DNA from: Bacillus kwashiorkori | GTDB taxonomy: Bacteria > Bacillota > Bacilli > Bacillales > Caldibacillaceae | Direction of reading: 5' to 3' | Assembly: GCF_001375515.1 (NCBI RefSeq) | Contig: NZ_CTDX01000015.1 | Span: 310,001 to 374,000, forward strand | DNA: 64,000 nucleotides | Shown here: one piece after another, positions 17,469 through 26,691 of the stretch | How the letters are laid out: each line of letters begins with the position of its first letter | Numbering within the stretch: the first letter of the stretch is position 1 | The notes under the pieces: model-generated | Databases searched by the model: none | Told to the model about the DNA's origin: nothing | Seen by the model: the letters and a program-made list of their open reading frames with translations, nothing else | Position numbers and translations under genes: made by a program

Positions 17469-17479
17469 TCGTTTGCACA
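17462..17479. promoter_or_regulatory. LacI-family operator palindrome
   Basis: TGTGCAATCGTTTGCACA is an 18-base palindrome with a central CG, the form recognised by LacI/GalR-family repressors such as MalR. It overlaps the pulA -35 box. No LacI-type gene is in the window. Confidence 0.6.
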
Positions 17480-17645
17480 ATTTGCGCAATGATTTGATTT
17501 GTAAACAATTTCACTTTTATTAAAATAATACTATTATTCTATGAAAAATACAATATCTTTTTAAAAAAACATTTTTTTATAGGGAAAAAGCTAAATAAAA
17601 ATAGTCAATCGGGAACTTTAACGTGGCAAACGTGTGCGTGGTGCC

Positions 17646-17697
17646 GGTGCCTGTCCCCAACAATTGCAAATGTTGCGAATTGTTGGGGACAGGCACC
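17646..17697. repeat. Perfect 20-bp inverted repeat (GGTGCCTGTCCCC element)
   Basis: The arms 17646-17665 and 17678-17697 are exact reverse complements, starting GGTGCCTGTCCCCAAC and ending GGGGACAGGCACC, with a 12-base loop. Sequences with GGGGACAGGCACC ends recur between genes in many Bacillaceae. A 15-base part recurs at 50844-50858. Confidence 0.8.
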
Positions 17698-17698
17698 G

Positions 17699-17728
17699 TT
17701 GTTGCAATATTTTCTAGATTAGTATAAT
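17699..17728 (+). promoter_or_regulatory. Sigma-A promoter of the AbgT gene
   Basis: TTGTTG (17699-17704), 18 bases, then a perfect TATAAT (17723-17728), 59 bases before the AbgT start. It follows directly after the inverted repeat. Confidence 0.5.
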
Positions 17729-17786
17729 ATGTTTTTAATAACGGAAATAATAAGGAATATTTCCGTAAAGAGAGGGGAGAAATTTT

Positions 17787-19322
17787 ATGGTTAATCCAAA
17801 TCCAGAGACGACAAAAGTGGAAAAAAAGAAGGGGTATTTGCGCCTGTTGGATGGGATTGAGCGCGCAGGGAATAAGCTGCCAGATCCGTTTATGCTATTC
17901 ATTTATTTAGCGGTCTTTATTATTTTACTATCTTGGTTAGTATCCAGTTTGGGCGCAACAGTCATTCATCCAGGGACAAAAGAAGTATTACCAATTAAGA
18001 GTTTAGTTTCAGCAGAAGGTTTGCTATACATTTTAGACTCGATGTTAAAAAACTTTACTGGATTCCAGCCATTAGGCCTTGTATTAGCGATGATGCTCGG
18101 TATTGGGTTAGCGGAAAAGGTTGGGTTACTTGAAACAGGAATTAAAAAGACGATTTTAAATGCGCCGAAAGCATCAGTCACTTATTCGGTAGTCTTTGTC
18201 GGTATTATGGGGAATATCGCTTCAGATGCAGCTTTCGTCATAATTCCACCACTTGCAGCAATGGTCTTTCACCAAATTGGTCGGCATCCGTTAGCAGGAC
18301 TTGCTGCGGGATTTGCAGGTGCAGGTGCTGGATTTACAGCTAACTTAATTGTTGCTGGAACAGATGCATTACTTGCTGGTATTAGTACCGAAGCAGCAAA
18401 GATGGTCAATGAGAATGTAAGCGTTACCCCAGTGGATAACTGGTATTTTATGTCTGCATCTGTTTTTGTTTTAACAATTATTGGTGGTTTAATTACTGAA
18501 AAAATTATTGAACCACGACTAGGAAAATATGAAGGAAAAATTTCCAAAGAGACAGGAAAAGTGGGAGCACTTGAAAGTAGGGGACTTCGTAATGCGGTAA
18601 TTGCAGGATTCATTTATGTAGCAATTGTACTAGTAGGGCTTTTCTGGCCAGATTCTCCGCTAAGAAATGAAGAAGGTGGAATTGTTCCATCTCCATTCCT
18701 AAGCGGGATTATTCCAATTATTTTAGGACTATTCATTTCTGTAGGGGTTACTTACGGTGTGACAGTGAAGAAAATCACCTCATCTCGTGATGTACCAAAA
18801 TATATGGCTGAAGCTATGAAAGATTTAGCGGGCTATATCGTGCTTATATTTGCGGCATCCCAGTTTATCGCCTATTTTAACTGGACAAATTTAGGAACAT
18901 GGTTAGCCGTCAATGGGGCAGAATTTTTACGTTCGATTAACATGACCGGAATGCAAGTAATTATTGGCTATGTTATTTTTACTGCTTTATTAAATTTACT
19001 TATTTTCAGCGGTTCAGCAAAATGGGCGCTTGAAGCACCAGTATTCGTGCCAATGTTTATGAATCTTGGCTATCATCCAGGTTTTATCCAGGTAGCATAC
19101 AGAATAGCGGATTCTTCAACAAATATTATTACTCCGATGAACCCGTACTTAATCGTGATTTTATCGTTTATGAGAGAGTATGATAAAAAGGCGGGAATTG
19201 GAACATTGATGGCACTTATGTTGCCATATTCATTAATATTTTTAGCTACTTGGATCATTATGTTGCTAGTATTTGCCTTTGCAGGAATACCGTTTGGACC
19301 TGGTGTTGGAGTATATTTATAA
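17787..19322 (+). CDS. abgT: AbgT-family transporter
   Basis: AbgT proteins import p-aminobenzoyl-glutamate or export antifolates, driven by the proton gradient. The 511-residue protein has about 11-12 hydrophobic segments, the LPDPFMLFIYL start typical of the family, VVFVGIMGNIASDAAFVIIPPLAAMVF and two hairpin regions, the second containing ADSSTNIITPMNPYL, whose serine/asparagine residues line the substrate site. RBS GAGAGGGGAG precedes the ATG. Two M20 amidohydrolase genes follow after 279 bases, a pairing that parallels E. coli abgA-abgB-abgT. The real substrate could be another acyl-glutamate or acyl-amino acid. Confidence 0.9.
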   Translation: MVNPNPETTKVEKKKGYLRLLDGIERAGNKLPDPFMLFIYLAVFIILLSWLVSSLGATVIHPGTKEVLPIKSLVSAEGLLYILDSMLKNFTGFQPLGLVLAMMLGIGLAEKVGLLETGIKKTILNAPKASVTYSVVFVGIMGNIASDAAFVIIPPLAAMVFHQIGRHPLAGLAAGFAGAGAGFTANLIVAGTDALLAGISTEAAKMVNENVSVTPVDNWYFMSASVFVLTIIGGLITEKIIEPRLGKYEGKISKETGKVGALESRGLRNAVIAGFIYVAIVLVGLFWPDSPLRNEEGGIVPSPFLSGIIPIILGLFISVGVTYGVTVKKITSSRDVPKYMAEAMKDLAGYIVLIFAASQFIAYFNWTNLGTWLAVNGAEFLRSINMTGMQVIIGYVIFTALLNLLIFSGSAKWALEAPVFVPMFMNLGYHPGFIQVAYRIADSSTNIITPMNPYLIVILSFMREYDKKAGIGTLMALMLPYSLIFLATWIIMLLVFAFAGIPFGPGVGVYL

Positions 19323-19601
19323 CCGGTGGATCATCGGATAAATGCTTAGCATTATCATAAAAAAATGAGGGTATTTTATTTGAAATATAGAGAGAGAAAT
19401 AAGCAAGATTAGGAGTTTCGTTATTATTGTTAGCGGCGTTGCCTTTTTTGGTAACCCGCTAATCTAATCTATTCCATATGAAAAGTTAGTGGCTGGACCT
19501 AACATAACGAAAAAATGTCACAGCCAAATGATCATTTTGAACATATATAAGTAAGTAAGTCGTGTAGCTTTTTGTGATACTACGAACTGGAGGGGAACAA
19601 C

Positions 19602-20810
19602 ATGGGGAAAGCAAAAGCATTGTTAACAGATTTATTTGTGCAAGAAATAATTGATATTCGCAGAGATTTTCATAGGCACCCAGAATTGAGTGGAGAAGAG
19701 TATGAAACATCGAAAAAAGTTCAGTCTTATTTACAGGAAGCTGGAATTGAATTCCGTTCAGGCTTTGCAAAAACTGGTGTACTTGGCATTATTAAAGGTG
19801 CGAAACGAGGCGGAGTTGTCGCTGTACGCGCCGATATGGACGCTCTGCCCATACAAGAACAGAACAATTTACCATATAAGTCGAAAGTTTCCGGAAAAAT
19901 GCACGCTTGTGGACATGATGCCCATACGGCAATGTTAATCGGAGTGGGCAGATTATTGCAGGAAATGAAAGAAGAGATACATGGTACGGTCTTACTCGTA
20001 TTTCAACCTGCAGAAGAAAATGCACCAATTGGTGGTTCGAAGCCGATGATGGAGGACGGAGTATTTAATGACATTGCACCAGACTGTATATTCGGTTTGC
20101 ACGTTTGGCCTGATTTGCCCGTTGGTAAAATTGGTGTAAGAGCGCATGAAATCATGGGTGCATCAGACCGGTTTAAAATAACGATTCAAGGCTCTGGTGG
20201 TCATGCAAGTATGCCCCATCAAACAATAGATGCTGTGATTGTTGCTAGCCAACTAATCAATCAACTACAAACGATTGTTAGCCGAAATGTCGATCCACTT
20301 GATTCGGCTGTTATTACAGTCGGTAAAATAACTGGCGGTGACCGTTATAACGTAATTGCTGAAAAAGTAGTACTCGAAGGAACGATTCGGACGTTTAAAA
20401 ACGAAGTAAAATCTCTCGTAAAATCACGATTCTACAACATTGTCGAAGGGACGGCAAAAATTCACGGTGCAAATGTTGAAATCGATTATTTTGATGGTTA
20501 CCCTGCGACAATGAATACACCAAAATGGGCGGATGTAGTGAAAAAGGCAGCAGATAATGCTTTAGGGAATGATGCGACACCGGAAGTGAATCCATCCCTT
20601 GGTGGGGAAGACTTTGCACGATTTTTAGAAAAATATGAAGGTGCGTTTTTCTGGTTAGGTTCAAAAATGGAAGAAGGAATCCAAAAACCGTTGCACGATT
20701 CCCAATTTATTTTAAACGAAGATTGTATTGCTGTTGGAATGGAAGTGATGACTACTACTGTTTTAGAGGCTTTAACAAATTTTGCAAAAGTGAAAGAAGG
20801 GGCAAAATAA
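19602..20810 (+). CDS. M20 family amidohydrolase
   Basis: This 402-residue metallopeptidase belongs to the HipO/N-acyl-L-amino acid amidohydrolase group of M20. Zinc or manganese ligands appear as DMDALP, HACGHDAHT and QPAEE; the dimerisation domain (GSGGHASMPHQTIDA) is central and the last ligand region is SLGGEDFARFLE. It removes an acyl group from an amino acid in the cytoplasm. RBS GGAGGGG precedes the ATG. Its stop TAA is directly followed by the ATG of the next M20 gene, so the two are translationally coupled. The acyl substrate cannot be decided from sequence. Confidence 0.9.
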   Translation: MGKAKALLTDLFVQEIIDIRRDFHRHPELSGEEYETSKKVQSYLQEAGIEFRSGFAKTGVLGIIKGAKRGGVVAVRADMDALPIQEQNNLPYKSKVSGKMHACGHDAHTAMLIGVGRLLQEMKEEIHGTVLLVFQPAEENAPIGGSKPMMEDGVFNDIAPDCIFGLHVWPDLPVGKIGVRAHEIMGASDRFKITIQGSGGHASMPHQTIDAVIVASQLINQLQTIVSRNVDPLDSAVITVGKITGGDRYNVIAEKVVLEGTIRTFKNEVKSLVKSRFYNIVEGTAKIHGANVEIDYFDGYPATMNTPKWADVVKKAADNALGNDATPEVNPSLGGEDFARFLEKYEGAFFWLGSKMEEGIQKPLHDSQFILNEDCIAVGMEVMTTTVLEALTNFAKVKEGAK

Positions 20811-22115
20811 ATGCTTCAAATAGATTCTTTTTTACAAGATATTGAGCCAATTTTACTAGAATATCGTAGGAACTTACATGCCGAACCAGAACTCGGTTTT
20901 ACCGAATATAAAACTACGTACATGATTGGGAAAGCATTAGAACAATTAGGGTTTACAATTTTTATTGGAAAAGATGCGTTAAAAACTGAGGCGAGAATTG
21001 GTCTTCCTTCCGAAGCTTATTTACAATATTGTGAGGCATCTGCTCTTGAAGCAGGTGTTCCTAGTAGCTGGCTCGAGAAAATGTCAGGGGGACATACCGG
21101 TTTAGTTGCCACCTTTGATACGAAAAGACCAGGAAAACATATTGCCCTCCGTTTTGATATTGATAGTTTACCAATTCATGAGACAGATGAACTGTCCCAC
21201 TATCCGAAACGTAAAAATTTCCGATCTAACAAAGCTGGTGTCATGCATGCCTGTGCTCATGATGGTCACGCTGCAATTGGAATTGGTGTAGCCCATTTTA
21301 TTCAGCAGTTCCAATCCCAATTAACAGGGAAATTCACTTTGTTATTTCAGCCTGCAGAAGAAGGGGGCAGGGGAGCTAAGGCAATGGTCGAGAAAGGCTG
21401 GCTTGATGGGGTTGATTTATTTATTGGTGGCCATATTGGTATTCACTCGTTAACACTGGGAGAAATTGCGGCAACGACGAATGAGTTTTTAGCAACAACA
21501 AAGATAAATGTTACGTATGAAGGGGTTTCAGCACATGCAGGAATTAGCCCACAAACTGGAAAAAATGCGTTACTTGCTGCCGCTGCTGCATCATTGCACT
21601 TAGCTGGGATACCTCGACATGGCAGTGGAGCAACGAGAATTAATGTCGGGAAGTTAGAAGCGGGAAGCGGAAGAAATATTATCCCAGATTTGGCAAAAAT
21701 GGAAGTGGAAACTCGCGGAGAAACGACAGAACTAAACGAATATATGGAATCCGAAGCAAAACGGATCATTGCTTCAGTTGGACAGTTGTACGATGTAGAA
21801 ACGAGGCTCGACATAGTCGGGGCCGCTGAAGTTGCGGAGTGTGATAAAGAGTGGATAGAGTGGGTGCGAGAGGCTTGTTCAGAAAGTCACAAAATAACGA
21901 CTATTCATCCATGTTTGCCGTTAAAAGGTTCAGAAGATGTCACCTATATGATGAACGCAGTCAGGAAACAAGGTGGGAAAGCGACTTACTTCATTTTCGG
22001 GACACCGTTAACAGCAGGTCATCATCATCCTGCCTTTGATTTTGATGAACAAGTCTTATCTATTGCCGTAGAGACAATTGCTCGAACCGTCCATTATTTA
22101 TCTCATGCCAAATAA
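20811..22115 (+). CDS. AbgA-like aminobenzoyl-glutamate hydrolase subunit, M20 family
   Basis: The 434-residue product resembles the AbgA branch of M20: it has the family insert between residues 50 and 90 (ARIGLPSEAYLQYCEASALEAG), metal ligands DIDSLP, HACAHDGHAAIG and QPAEEGGRGAKAM, and GSEDVTYMM near the C-terminus. E. coli AbgA works with AbgB and splits p-aminobenzoyl-glutamate to glutamate and p-aminobenzoate. It starts immediately after the stop of the preceding M20 gene, which could serve as the partner, although that protein is shorter than AbgB. Confidence 0.82.
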   Translation: MLQIDSFLQDIEPILLEYRRNLHAEPELGFTEYKTTYMIGKALEQLGFTIFIGKDALKTEARIGLPSEAYLQYCEASALEAGVPSSWLEKMSGGHTGLVATFDTKRPGKHIALRFDIDSLPIHETDELSHYPKRKNFRSNKAGVMHACAHDGHAAIGIGVAHFIQQFQSQLTGKFTLLFQPAEEGGRGAKAMVEKGWLDGVDLFIGGHIGIHSLTLGEIAATTNEFLATTKINVTYEGVSAHAGISPQTGKNALLAAAAASLHLAGIPRHGSGATRINVGKLEAGSGRNIIPDLAKMEVETRGETTELNEYMESEAKRIIASVGQLYDVETRLDIVGAAEVAECDKEWIEWVREACSESHKITTIHPCLPLKGSEDVTYMMNAVRKQGGKATYFIFGTPLTAGHHHPAFDFDEQVLSIAVETIARTVHYLSHAK

Positions 22116-22199
22116 ACGAGTATCTCCTACTTCTTAAATGTAGAACAATGGAGTAGGAGAAGATATTCACGGAGGTTCCAAAAGGAGGGGGAATGAGGC

Positions 22200-23441
22200 A
22201 TGAAATCTTGGCTAGAAGAAAAATTATTAGCATTAAATGGAACAACGACAATGAATAAAGCAAATGGCTTTACAAGATTAGGTTATAGTGAAGAGGAATG
22301 GAGCGCAATGAACGTGTTTCAATCGATTGCTCATTCGCTCGGTCTAGCAGTAAGAAGGGATGCAGCAGGAAATATGATTGCACGGTGGGAAACGAGGGAA
22401 AATCAACATTTACCTGCGGTGGCAACTGGTTCCCATCTCGATACGGTTATTAACGGTGGTGGCTATGACGGTGTAGCGGGAGTGCTGACAGGGTTAGCTG
22501 CAATTAAAAGGTTGCAAGACGAAAACTTTATCTCCGACTATCCAATCGAAGTTATTTGCTTTGCATCGGAAGAGTCGAGCCGCTTTAACGTTTCTACTTT
22601 TGGCAGTAAAGCAATGGCTGGGTTATGGAAAGAAAGCTTTGCTAATTTAAAAGATAGGAATGGAACAACGTTGAAATCCGCAATGGAATCACTCGGATTA
22701 ACTTGGGAAAGGGTACCGCTTGCGGAACGTTCTAGTGAAGAAATAAAGAGTTTTATTGAATTACATATTGAACAAGGTCCTGTTCTAGAAAATAAGGAAC
22801 TAGATTTCGGCGTTGTAGATGGAATTGCTTGTCCCATCCGATTGCTAGTAAAAGTAACTGGGAAAGCAGGCCATACTGGTACGACACCGATGACTCATCG
22901 GAACGATGCACTTGTAGCAATCGCTCCTCTTATTACATTTGTCCAGGAGCGAGCCATTCAAATAGAAAAAGAGTTTGCTAGACCGATCGTCGCTACCGTC
23001 AGTACGATGAAAGTTGAGCCTAACGCAATGAACGTGATTCCTGAGACAGTGACAGTTGGAATTGATATTCGCTCCGTTTATGACGATTTAAAAGCAAAAC
23101 TTTATGCAGAGATTGAAACCTTTTGCACGAAAAAAATGATCCAAAGTGGAATTCAGATTGACATACAAAAAATAGTGGATAATCCTTCAATTTTTTTAAA
23201 TAAATCATTATCGCAAAGACTAAAACAAGTAGGAGAGAGCTTAAATTATAAAGGGATTGTTATGAATAGCGGGGCAGGGCATGATGTAATGAATATGGCA
23301 CAAAAATGGCCGACCGCCATGCTGTTTATTCCGTGTCGAGATGGTTTAAGTCACCATCCTGATGAATTTACTTCATTGAATGATTTACATAAAGGAACGG
23401 AAATATTAGCAGCCTTTTTACGATTAGAAGCAATGAAATAA
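22200..23441 (+). CDS. Zn-dependent M20 hydrolase (allantoate amidohydrolase / N-carbamoyl-amino acid hydrolase type)
   Basis: The 413-residue protein has the AllC/hydantoinase-carbamoylase pattern: TGSHLDTVINGGGYDGVAG, CFASEESSRF, HIEQGPVLE, TGKAGHTGTTPM and a final SGAGHDVMNMA with SHHPDEF. These enzymes hydrolyse N-carbamoyl amino acids or ureido acids to ammonia, CO2 and amino acid. RBS AAAGGAGGGGG is very strong. It lies 84 bases after the AbgA-like gene and is probably part of the same catabolic unit. Substrate is not resolved. Confidence 0.87.
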   Translation: MKSWLEEKLLALNGTTTMNKANGFTRLGYSEEEWSAMNVFQSIAHSLGLAVRRDAAGNMIARWETRENQHLPAVATGSHLDTVINGGGYDGVAGVLTGLAAIKRLQDENFISDYPIEVICFASEESSRFNVSTFGSKAMAGLWKESFANLKDRNGTTLKSAMESLGLTWERVPLAERSSEEIKSFIELHIEQGPVLENKELDFGVVDGIACPIRLLVKVTGKAGHTGTTPMTHRNDALVAIAPLITFVQERAIQIEKEFARPIVATVSTMKVEPNAMNVIPETVTVGIDIRSVYDDLKAKLYAEIETFCTKKMIQSGIQIDIQKIVDNPSIFLNKSLSQRLKQVGESLNYKGIVMNSGAGHDVMNMAQKWPTAMLFIPCRDGLSHHPDEFTSLNDLHKGTEILAAFLRLEAMK

Positions 23442-23555
23442 AGGGTAAATATGTTAATATATGCTTTATGAATGATTAAATTCTGACGTGGAATTAATTG
23501 GAAGAGATTTTCAAAGATATGAAACATAATTACAACAGGAAGGGCAGGATATTTT

Positions 23556-24866
23556 ATGAAAGTGCGAATAGGTGTAATCGGCCCAAGCGACTCAGTTAAT
23601 CGAATTCAACTAGCCACAAAGGAATTTTCACATATTGATTTTATCACCTTCATATATGAAAAGACAGAAGAAGTAGCGACAATCATCGAAAAAAATAAAG
23701 ATACTATTGATCAATGGTTGTTTTCTGGGCAAGCACCATATCATTATGCACTAAACCTCGGTTTAATTGATGAAATAGATGGTAGCTATCCACCGCTGCA
23801 TGGGTCGAGCTTATTTGGTAGTTTATTAGAAGGTACCGTAAAAACGGGAAAAATTTTACAAAGAATAAGTATCGATACGATTTTAGAACATGAAATTGAA
23901 CTTGCCTTTAATACTCATTCTTTAAAAAATTTAACGTATTATGCATTTCCATATGAAGGATATAAACCAGCCCGAAAATTAATTGATTTTCATCGGTCGA
24001 TGTATGAGGCAGGGAAAATAGATGTCGCATTTACATGTATTAAAGTGGTGGAATTAGAATTGCAGAAAATCGGAATTCCATGTTTTCGGATTATCCCAAC
24101 AAATTTAGCAATCCAAATGATTGTACATATTTTAGAGGAGCGGGCATATTCTTTAAAATACCGAAAATCACAAATCGCTATTGTCGGTTTTGAAACAATT
24201 TCCACACCAGCCGACTATGATCATTATTTTTCCTTTGATTACCAGCGGCATGAACTGGAATTAAGAAAGTACTTAATTGATTTTTCCGAACAAGTAAGCG
24301 GTTCGTTGATGCAACTTGGTGACGGATTGTTTTTTGTTTTTACAACGAGAGGAGAACTGGAACTTTATCTTCATCAAAACTCTTTATTTACTTTTTTACA
24401 TCAAGTTGAACCATTAACGAATCTCCGTGTGCGAATTGGGATTGGCTATGGTGCCACAGTCATTGAAGCTGAAGATCATGTTCGAAAAGCTTTTAAACAG
24501 GCAAGACAGCACCCAATGCCTGTAATTGTAAGTGTAAATGAAAACCAGGAAATAAAAGTGATGGAAGAAGCCGATCAAGAAATACATTTTTCATCACGAG
24601 TGTGGGGAACGGATTGGCAAGAGAAATTTAAACATGCAACGATTAGTCCAACTATCGTTTCAAAAGTGCTTTCTTTTGCTAGTTACTATCAAAAAAATCT
24701 CGTTAGCTCGCAAGATATAGCCCGTTGGCTGAATAGTACGGAGAGAAATGGTCGGAGAATTTTGCAAGAGATGGAGCGGCTGCAATTAGCGAAACTATCT
24801 GGGGAGGAGCAGTCCGGTTCTAGAGGAAGACCACGGAAGTTGTATAAACTAGTTCATGGTGAATAA
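23556..24866 (+). CDS. Putative transcriptional regulator with C-terminal HTH
   Basis: This 436-residue protein is not assigned to a named family with certainty. The N-terminal half (1-190) looks like a ligand-sensing alpha/beta domain (MKVRIGVIGPSDSVNRIQLA). The middle (about 205-330) resembles a degenerate GGDEF/cyclase-like domain (IAIVGFE...LRVRIGIGYGATVIEAEDHVRKAFKQAR). The C-terminus (about 370-436) has a winged-helix pattern, SSQDIARWLNSTERNGRRIL followed by SGSRGRPRKLYKL. Position after the transporter and hydrolases suggests it controls them. No membrane segments. Confidence 0.65.
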   Translation: MKVRIGVIGPSDSVNRIQLATKEFSHIDFITFIYEKTEEVATIIEKNKDTIDQWLFSGQAPYHYALNLGLIDEIDGSYPPLHGSSLFGSLLEGTVKTGKILQRISIDTILEHEIELAFNTHSLKNLTYYAFPYEGYKPARKLIDFHRSMYEAGKIDVAFTCIKVVELELQKIGIPCFRIIPTNLAIQMIVHILEERAYSLKYRKSQIAIVGFETISTPADYDHYFSFDYQRHELELRKYLIDFSEQVSGSLMQLGDGLFFVFTTRGELELYLHQNSLFTFLHQVEPLTNLRVRIGIGYGATVIEAEDHVRKAFKQARQHPMPVIVSVNENQEIKVMEEADQEIHFSSRVWGTDWQEKFKHATISPTIVSKVLSFASYYQKNLVSSQDIARWLNSTERNGRRILQEMERLQLAKLSGEEQSGSRGRPRKLYKLVHGE

Positions 24867-25128
24867 TGATAGTGAAATCAGAAATGGACAGTTTTGTAAT
24901 TCTGTAAATGAAAAATCAGTACTCCGTTGTGTGCGCCACCGGTTGTCAGTTAGCACGCTAATAATATATCCGGCTAGGCTAATGTTTGTTACGTATTTTT
25001 CGCTAACATGTTCCAAAATATTCCTGCAACATCCTTATTCCTTTCTGTTTAATCTATCGTTCGTATGCTATATTAAAAATAGTCAGTTTAAATTTATAGC
25101 TTGCTTTCATCTGAAGGGAGTACTCGAC

Positions 25129-26349
25129 ATGAATGTACAACAGGCGCAGGAGAATAAAAGTACATTAGCGAAAGGTTTATTAGTATTTGGCATTATTTTA
25201 GTCGCATTTAATTTACGTCCAGCGATAACTGCAATTGGGCCAATCATCTCGATGATTGAGGAAGATTTATTGTTATCTCATAGTGTTGCGGGTTTATTAA
25301 CTAGTTTACCACTAATTGTATTTGCGATATTTTCACCAGTTGTTCCAATCATTGGGCAAAAACTTTCTAATGAATCGGCATTAGTGGTAGGGTTATTTTC
25401 GTTGATTATTGGAATTTTATTACGATCTTTAGCTTCGATCGCTTTTTTATTTATTGGTACTTTATTAATTGGAGTAGGAATAGCGATTAGTAATGTATTG
25501 TTACCAGTTATTGTAAAAGAGAAATTTCCTGAAAAGTTTGCTTTACTAACGAGTGTTTATACGACATCGATGGGTTTAATAGCAGCAGTTGCTTCTGGAT
25601 TAAGTGTTCCACTTGCAGTAAACTTACAACTTGGGTGGAAACTCACATTAGTTTTATGGAGTATCCCTGCACTTTTAGCAGTAATTGTTTGGATTATTTT
25701 AGCAAATAATCGACGAAAAAACGAAGCTAGTAAAAAAAATGAAGAAAAATCGGCCTTGGCTTCTGTTGGAGTTTCGTCCAACGTTTGGAAGTCTTCTGTT
25801 GCATGGTTTGTTGCCGCCTTTATGGGACTACAATCTGTCTTATTTTATGTCACTGTAGCTTGGCTACCAACCATTTTGCAAGATCAAGGTATTAGTGCCA
25901 ATACGGCAGGCTGGCTTCTTTCATTTACACAATTTATCGGTCTTCCGGCAAGTTTCATCGTTCCAGTGATTGCTGGTAAAAAGCATGCACAAAAATGGGT
26001 TGTGATGACGATGACAAGCATGGCCATCATCGGTTTTTCCATTTTACTAATGGGCGGTTCCTTTCCGTTGTTAGTTTTAGCAATTATCCTTATCGGAATT
26101 ACGTTAGCGGGTTCCTTTTCGCTCGCATTAACTTTTATCGGTATGCGCGCCCGTGATGCAAAACAAGCGAGTGCTCTCTCTGGCATGGCCCAATCAATCG
26201 GTTACTTATTGGCTGCAGTAGGTCCAATATTAATTGGGTTTTTATATGATTTGACCGATGCATGGACCGTCCCGTTACTTACATTAATGGGAATTACTAT
26301 ACTCGTGATGATATTCGGTGTTGGGGCTAGTAGAGACAGGTACGTGTAA
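25129..26349 (+). CDS. CynX/NimT-family MFS transporter
   Basis: The 406-residue protein has 12 hydrophobic segments and the family opening FNLRPAITAIGPIISMIEEDL. CynX-type carriers move cyanate, nitroimidazoles or other small anions; the substrate here is unknown. ATG at 25129 with GAAGGGAG upstream is chosen; a longer frame running back to 24856 crosses the end of the regulator gene and has no conserved residues. It is separated from the regulator by 262 bases and is followed by a strong terminator. Confidence 0.87.
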   Translation: MNVQQAQENKSTLAKGLLVFGIILVAFNLRPAITAIGPIISMIEEDLLLSHSVAGLLTSLPLIVFAIFSPVVPIIGQKLSNESALVVGLFSLIIGILLRSLASIAFLFIGTLLIGVGIAISNVLLPVIVKEKFPEKFALLTSVYTTSMGLIAAVASGLSVPLAVNLQLGWKLTLVLWSIPALLAVIVWIILANNRRKNEASKKNEEKSALASVGVSSNVWKSSVAWFVAAFMGLQSVLFYVTVAWLPTILQDQGISANTAGWLLSFTQFIGLPASFIVPVIAGKKHAQKWVVMTMTSMAIIGFSILLMGGSFPLLVLAIILIGITLAGSFSLALTFIGMRARDAKQASALSGMAQSIGYLLAAVGPILIGFLYDLTDAWTVPLLTLMGITILVMIFGVGASRDRYV

Positions 26350-26385
26350 AGTTTGATTAAAGGATGTCTATATAGTGATATATGT

Positions 26386-26438
26386 AACCCAAGAATGTTG
26401 AAGTTTGAAGTTTGAACTAGACATTCTTGGGTTTTTTA
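26386..26438 (+). terminator. Terminator of the MFS gene
   Basis: AACCCAAGAATG (26386-26397) pairs with CATTCTTGGGTT (26421-26432), followed by Ts. It closes the accessory block. Confidence 0.85.
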
Positions 26439-26560
26439 TATGACTTTGAACAATCTCCTTTAATAGAATCAAATTACTAAATTTATAAGATATGCGATTT
26501 ATCCATTCTCTCGTATGCAAGAACTTCTATTTATCCCGACTAGTTTTCGTGAAATAAAAT

Positions 26561-26587
26561 TAAATAAATAGAAGTTTTATCCGATAA
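26561..26587 (+). promoter_or_regulatory. Sigma-D promoter of flaG-fliD-fliS-fliT
   Basis: TAAA (26561-26564), 15 bases, then TCCGATAA (26580-26587): two mismatches to the sigma-D -10. The -35 lies within the right arm of an inverted repeat (ACTTCTATTTAT near 26523 with ATAAATAGAAGT near 26565). The rest of the gap 26439-26691 shows no gene. Confidence 0.7.
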
Positions 26588-26691
26588 AAAGAATAGATGA
26601 GAATAACAAGAAGGAAGTAGTTTATCGACCATTTTTACCATTCGTATTTGTAAGGGAGTTTTATGATAATGAACTTTTAGGAGGAAGTTTT

